Assembly: GCA_033239005.1 (NCBI GenBank)
Contig: BSQZ01000022.1
Location: forward strand, 5,326,001-5,390,000
Origin: Lamellibrachia satsuma
Taxonomy: Eukaryota > Annelida > Polychaeta > Sabellida > Siboglinidae
Length of the DNA stretch: 64,000 nt
Direction of reading: 5' to 3'
A program made the position numbers and the translations under genes. The notes under the pieces are model-generated. The model was not told the origin of the DNA and did no database searches. It saw only the letters and a list, made by a program, of their open reading frames with translations. This document shows positions 59,502-64,000 of this stretch, in pieces (position 1 is the stretch's first letter; each line of letters starts with the position of its first letter).

Positions 59502-62500
59502 AGATAAGATAAGATAAAATGTATTGCCATGTGTAATCATTGCAGTAATACATTAGAAACATTGGAACGTGTATCGATGTCGGGTCGTACTATAACGTAT
59601 ATATGAAAATACACTCACATGCAGCAAACGGTATGAAACAAACTAACATCATGCACAGTAAATGCATAAAATAAGAATATGAGGAATAAAATAAGAAAAT
59701 AAGAAAAAAATCTTGATCTATACTCTTTTGGCACTTAACGATCTCACTTCGTGATTCCTGTTATATCACATAAATAAGTCCAATATAAAGCGAAAGACAT
59801 AATTATCACTCTCAAGGAAATATATGATTTATGATTTAAAAAAAAATAACTTGGGTATAAAATATATAACATAAATAAATTAGGTATACTCAGTGAAAGA
59901 CAAGTCGGAATGTGGTATTTGTGTGTACTGCAGATGGGAAAACATTTTCACGTCTGTTTTGATAGGGCTTGGACGGCTACGGGATAAAAACTGTTGCTGA
60001 ACCTGCTGGTCCTAGTTTTGATGGACCTGGTCAGGCGACTAGATGGAAGGAGCTCGAATAAATCATGGGCAGGATGGGATGGGTCCTGAGAGATGAGACC
60101 GGCTCGTCTTAACAGGCGCTGCTGATACAGTGATTCGAGACTGGGAAGGGATCTGCCGATTATTTTGGAAGCATATTTACAACTCCAATCAACCTGAGCT
60201 TTTCCTTGGCTGTGATAGAACCAAACCACACTGTGATCGAAAGGTGAGAACACTTTCAATCACAGCTTTGTAAAAGTTTAGCGTGATCTGAGTAGTCAAA
60301 CCAAATGATCTCAACCTTCTTAGGAAGTACAGGCGCTGCTGGGCCTTTTTAATGGTATCAACATTTAGCTCCCATTTAAGTTCGCTTGAGATCGTAGAGC
60401 CAAGAAACTTAACGTGTTGGACAATTTCAACTGTTTTGCCGTCGATCAAAAGAGGGGAGATTTCTTTCTTCTAAAATCCACGATCATTTCTTTTGTTTTG
60501 TTTACGTTAAGCTCCAGATTGTTTTCGCCGCACCAGTTTATAAGTTTGTTTACCTGATCACGATACTCAGACTCATCTGAGTTAGCAATGAGCCCTTGCA
60601 TTGTAGTGTCGTCTGCAAATTTCAGTATTTGGGTACTTTTATGACAGGATGCACAATCATATGTAAAAATAGAGTATAGCAAGGACACAACCTTGAGGTG
60701 CGCCAGTAGACAAAGTGAGTGATGACAATAAGTTGCCACCTATTTTCATAACCTGCTTTCTGTTCAACAGAAAATTGAGGATCCACAGGCACATGGATAG
60801 TGGAACCCCGACCTTCTGTATTTTCTCGAACAGTTTTGAGGGGATAATGGTATTAAAAGTGGTATTAAAAGCAGAGCTATAATCAACAAAAAGGATCCTG
60901 GCGTAAGTATGTGGACCTTCTAGATGCTTGAGAACATAGCACAATCCTAGAGAGACAGCGTCGTCAACATATCTATATTCACGATACGCAAACTGAAATC
61001 GGTCAAGTATTGGGTCGATAATTGATTTCAGAAACTGCAGGACCAAGCGCTCGAACGTCTTCGTGACTACAGAGGTCAAGGCAACAGGCCTATAATCATT
61101 TAAGCAGGAGACTGGACAGTTCTTTGGTACAGGAATGATAGTTGACTTTTTGAAGCATTGGGGACTATACATTGGGAAAGGGACACATTAAATATATATG
61201 TGAAGACATCTGAGAGCTGACCGGCACTGTTTAAGTAGACATGGAGATAAATATGTCTGTGAAGACACCTGGGAGATGACCGGCACTGTTTAAGTAGACA
61301 TGGAGATAAATATTTCTGTGAAGACACCTGAGAGCTGACCGGCACACTGTTTAAGAAGACATGGAGATAAATATGTCTGTGAAGACACCTGGGAGCTGAC
61401 CAGCACTGTTTAAGTAGACATGGAGATAAATATGTCTGTGAAGACACCTGAGAGCTGACCGGCACTGTTTAAGTAGACATGGAGATAAATATGTATGCGA
61501 AGACACCTGAGAGCTGACCGGCACACTGTTTAAGTAGACATGGAGATAAATATATCTGTGAAGACACCTGGGAGCTGACCGGCACACTGTTTAAGCAGAC
61601 ATGGAGATAAATATGTCTGTGAAGACACCTGAGAGCTGACCGGCACACTGTTTAAGTAGACATGGAGATAAATATGTATGTGAAGACACCTGAGAGCTGA
61701 CCGGCACACTGTTTAAGCAGACATGAAGATAAATATGTCTGTGAAGACACCTGAGAGCTGACCGGCACACTGTTTAAGTAGACATGGAGATAAATATGTC
61801 TGTGAAGACACCTGAGAGCTGACCGGCACACTGTTTAAGTAGACATGGAGATAAATATGTCTGTGAAGACACCTGAGAGCTGACCGGCACACTGTTTAAG
61901 TAGACATGGAGATAAATATGTATGTGAAGACACCTGAGAGCTGACCGGCACACTGTTTAAGCAGACATGGAGAAACATTATCCGGGCCAGCAGCCTTCCT
62001 ACTAGTGAGACGTTCAAACATACGCTTGACGACAGATTCATCAGCTGTGAAAGGTGGAACAGTGAGATGCTGCTACAGAGGGAGGGGAGATGGTGTTCTG
62101 TTTATTAAAGCGACTGTAAAAGTCATTCAGATTGTCAAGAAGAGTAGTGTCAGTAATGTCAACACTCTTTGAAGACGGCTTGTAGTTGGTGATGGCCTTC
62201 AGACCCTGCCAGATGTACCTGGGGTTGTTGGTGGTGAGATTCTCCTCCAGCTTGTCACGGTAATTGGCCTTGTCGGTCTTGATGGCCTTCTCCGCTGCAT
62301 ACCTCGTCTGCCTGCATTTGTCCTGGTCGTTTCCTTTGTAAGCTTCTTGTTTCGCCTGTAGTTTGTGTTTGCTATCTGTCTTGAACCACGGTTTGTTGTT
62401 GTGATAAATCTTGATGGTTTTCGTCGGAATACAGAGGCCTTCGCAGAAGGTGATGTAATCACTGACAAATTATGTATATACATGGATATCGGTGCATTGA

Positions 62501-62572
62501 AAACAGCCACGAAGTGACTCCACCGCATCCAATGACGACTGTTTACTAAGTTGGGACGACACATTCGTCATG
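59502..62572 (-). mobile_element. L2-like LINE with internal 61-bp array
   Basis: Minus strand, 5' to 3': linker with GCFQCTDIH, ITFCEGLCIPTKTIKIYHNN and RYIWQGLKAITNYKP-like peptides in shifting frames; MFERLTSRKAAGPDNVSPCL; the array; [48 protein letters not shown] (catalytic D); [18 protein letters not shown] (intact ADD); LNVNKTKEMIVDFRR; QQRLYFLRRLRSFGL; SLESLYQQRLLRRAG; DPSHPAHDLFELLPSSR. This order and wording are those of L2-clade LINEs. The 3' end is (TTATC)n at 59502-59520. The endonuclease is missing. Confidence 0.88.
61190..61980. repeat. About 61-bp minisatellite inside L2-like LINE (13 copies)
   Basis: Units of 59 or 61 bp contain CACCTGAGAGCTGACCGGCA, CACTGTTTAAGTAGACATGG and AGATAAATATGTCTGTGAAG. 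The two lengths differ by GCACAC versus GCAC. On the minus strand the unit reads SPCLLKQCAGQLSGVFTDIF, the same protein segment that flanks it on both sides. Confidence 0.97.
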
Positions 62573-62574
62573 AA

Positions 62575-62752
62575 ACTATATTTAATATATATAGTCATTA
62601 AATATTTTTTGGATCGTTTATTTCTACTTTCAGAAATGGCGAATTAGTTATTATATATTTCTAAATGGTTGATCTTCGCCTAAAGCAGACGACCGAAGAT
62701 CATTTAATGTACAAAAGATAGGCTAAGCGGAATCAAAGAGCGTGGAGTGTAT
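62575..62752. other. No recognised feature
   Basis: Short AT-rich gap between the LINE and the last array. Confidence 0.4.
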
Positions 62753-62754
62753 AA

Positions 62755-63896
62755 TGTTAAGTGATATATATTTTCATGGCGGTCAATCCTATTGAGTGAT
62801 GTATACTTTCATGGCGGTTATTCCTATTAAGCGATGTATACTTTCATGGCGGTCAATCCTATTAAGTGAAGTATACTTTCATGGCCATCAATCCTATAAA
62901 GTGAAGTATACTTTCATGGCGGTCAATCCTATAAAGTGATGTATACATTCATGGCTGTTATTCCTATTAAGTGACGTATACTTTCATATCTGTCAATCCT
63001 ATTAAGTGAAGTATACTTTCATGGCGGTCAATCCTATTAAGTGGTGTATACTATCATGGCGGTCATTCCTATTAAGTGATATATAATTTCATGGCGGTCA
63101 ATCCTATTGAGTGATGCATACGTTCATGGCGGTCATTCCTATTAAGTGATGTATACTTTCATGTCTGTCAATACTATTAAATGAAGTATTCTTTTTAAAG
63201 GCGGTCAATCCTATTGAGTGATGTATACTTTCATGGCGGTCAATCCTATTAAGTGGTGTATACTATCATGGCGGTTATTCCTATTAAGTGATGTATACTT
63301 TCATGGCGGTCAGTCCTATTAAGTGATGTATACTTTCATGTCTGTCAATACTATTGAGTGATGCATACTTTCATGGCGGTCATTCCTATTGAGTGATGTA
63401 TACTTTCATGGCGGTCATTCCTATTAAGTGATGTATACTTTCATGGCGGTCAGTCCTATTGAGTGATGTATACTTTCATGGCGGTCAATCCTATTAAGTG
63501 ATGTATACTTTCATGTCTGTCAATACTATTGAGTGATGTATACTTTCATGGCGGTCATTCCTATTGAGTGATGTATACTTTCATGGCGGTCATTCCTATT
63601 AAGTGATGTATACTTTCATGGCGGTCAGTCCTATTGAGTGATGTATACTTTCATGGCGGTCAATCCTATTAAGTGATGTATACTTTCATGGCGGTCAATC
63701 CTATTGAGTGATGCATACGTTCATGGCGGTCATTCCTATTAAGTGATGTATACTTTCATGTCTGTCAATCCTATTAAATGAAGTATTCTTTTTAAAGGCG
63801 GTCAATCCTATTAAGTGATGTATACTTTCATGACGGTCAATCCTTTTAAGTGGTGTATACTTTCATGGCGGTCAATCCTACTGAGTGGTGTATACT
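62755..63896. repeat. 35-bp minisatellite (about 32 copies)
   Basis: The unit contains GTGATGTATACTTTCATGGC and GGTCAATCCTATTAA. Variants are TCTGTCAATACTATT, GGTCATTCC and TTAAGTGAAG. A multi-unit block at about 63090-63200 recurs near 63700-63810 (TTAAATGAAGTATTCTTTTTAA), indicating higher-order duplication. Confidence 0.96.
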
Positions 63897-64000
63897 TGAC
63901 CACAACAGTAAATTCTGCTATTTTGTAACGAAAATGAGAATAATCAATAGTTTTTGGATTTTCTCGACAGGTATCAAGTACGTATCTATAATATGTTATG

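Overview
The window is eukaryotic genomic DNA from an animal. It holds spliced coding exons with phase-matched GT/AG boundaries, several non-LTR retrotransposon families, a Ty3/gypsy-type element, a tRNA-derived SINE and very large amounts of tandem repeat. The mix (gypsy, L2-like, CR1/Jockey-like and RTE-like elements, with minisatellites and (CA)n, (TA)n and (CGT)n tracts throughout) suggests an invertebrate bilaterian, plausibly marine (amphioxus-, hemichordate- or mollusc-like). I cannot name the species from sequence alone.

Layout. 1-5242: a decayed Ty3/gypsy element on the minus strand (RNase H, RT, protease, gag), with a 40-bp array growing out of its RNase H segment and a 37-bp array inside gag. 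6409-11645: the 3' half of a host gene for a YANK-type (STK32) serine/threonine kinase on the plus strand. Four well-supported exons and one probable terminal exon are visible; the upstream kinase exons are not seen. Its penultimate exon is bracketed by two arrays, one carrying about 21 copies of the exon's splice acceptor and first 23 bases, the other five copies of its splice donor. 12155-12322: a 55-codon ORF with a good start context. 14-20 kb: family A (CR1/Jockey-like) LINE copies and minisatellites. 20-31 kb: minisatellites, microsatellites, a SINE and a possible hammerhead-like RNA motif. 31-41.3 kb: a family A fragment, then one family B LINE (minus strand; ORF1, endonuclease, RT, C-terminus) stretched by three internal arrays, including a 4.4-kb, 29-bp array. 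42-47 kb: microsatellites and another family A copy. 47.6-56.4 kb: RTE-like LINE tails containing 22-bp and 51-bp arrays, a 26-bp array and a 5'-truncated family C LINE. 56.8-59.5 kb: AT-rich and CA-rich DNA. 59.5-62.6 kb: an L2-like LINE (minus) with an internal ~61-bp array. 62.75-63.9 kb: a 35-bp array.

Main observation. Many arrays are not independent satellites. Their unit is a short piece of the coding sequence in which they sit, and in four cases the founding piece can be delimited because it lies between short direct repeats (ACA around 29 bp, AAAAT around 59 bp, AACAT around 27 bp, GTACG around 20 bp). This fits replication slippage at microhomologies, acting on retrotransposon genes and on one host exon. 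In the kinase gene it has multiplied splice sites on both sides of one exon, and the three nearest extra acceptors would add arginine-rich segments in frame. Apart from the kinase gene and two weak small-ORF candidates I see no host protein-coding gene. The many long open frames inside arrays are by-products of stop-free repeat units.
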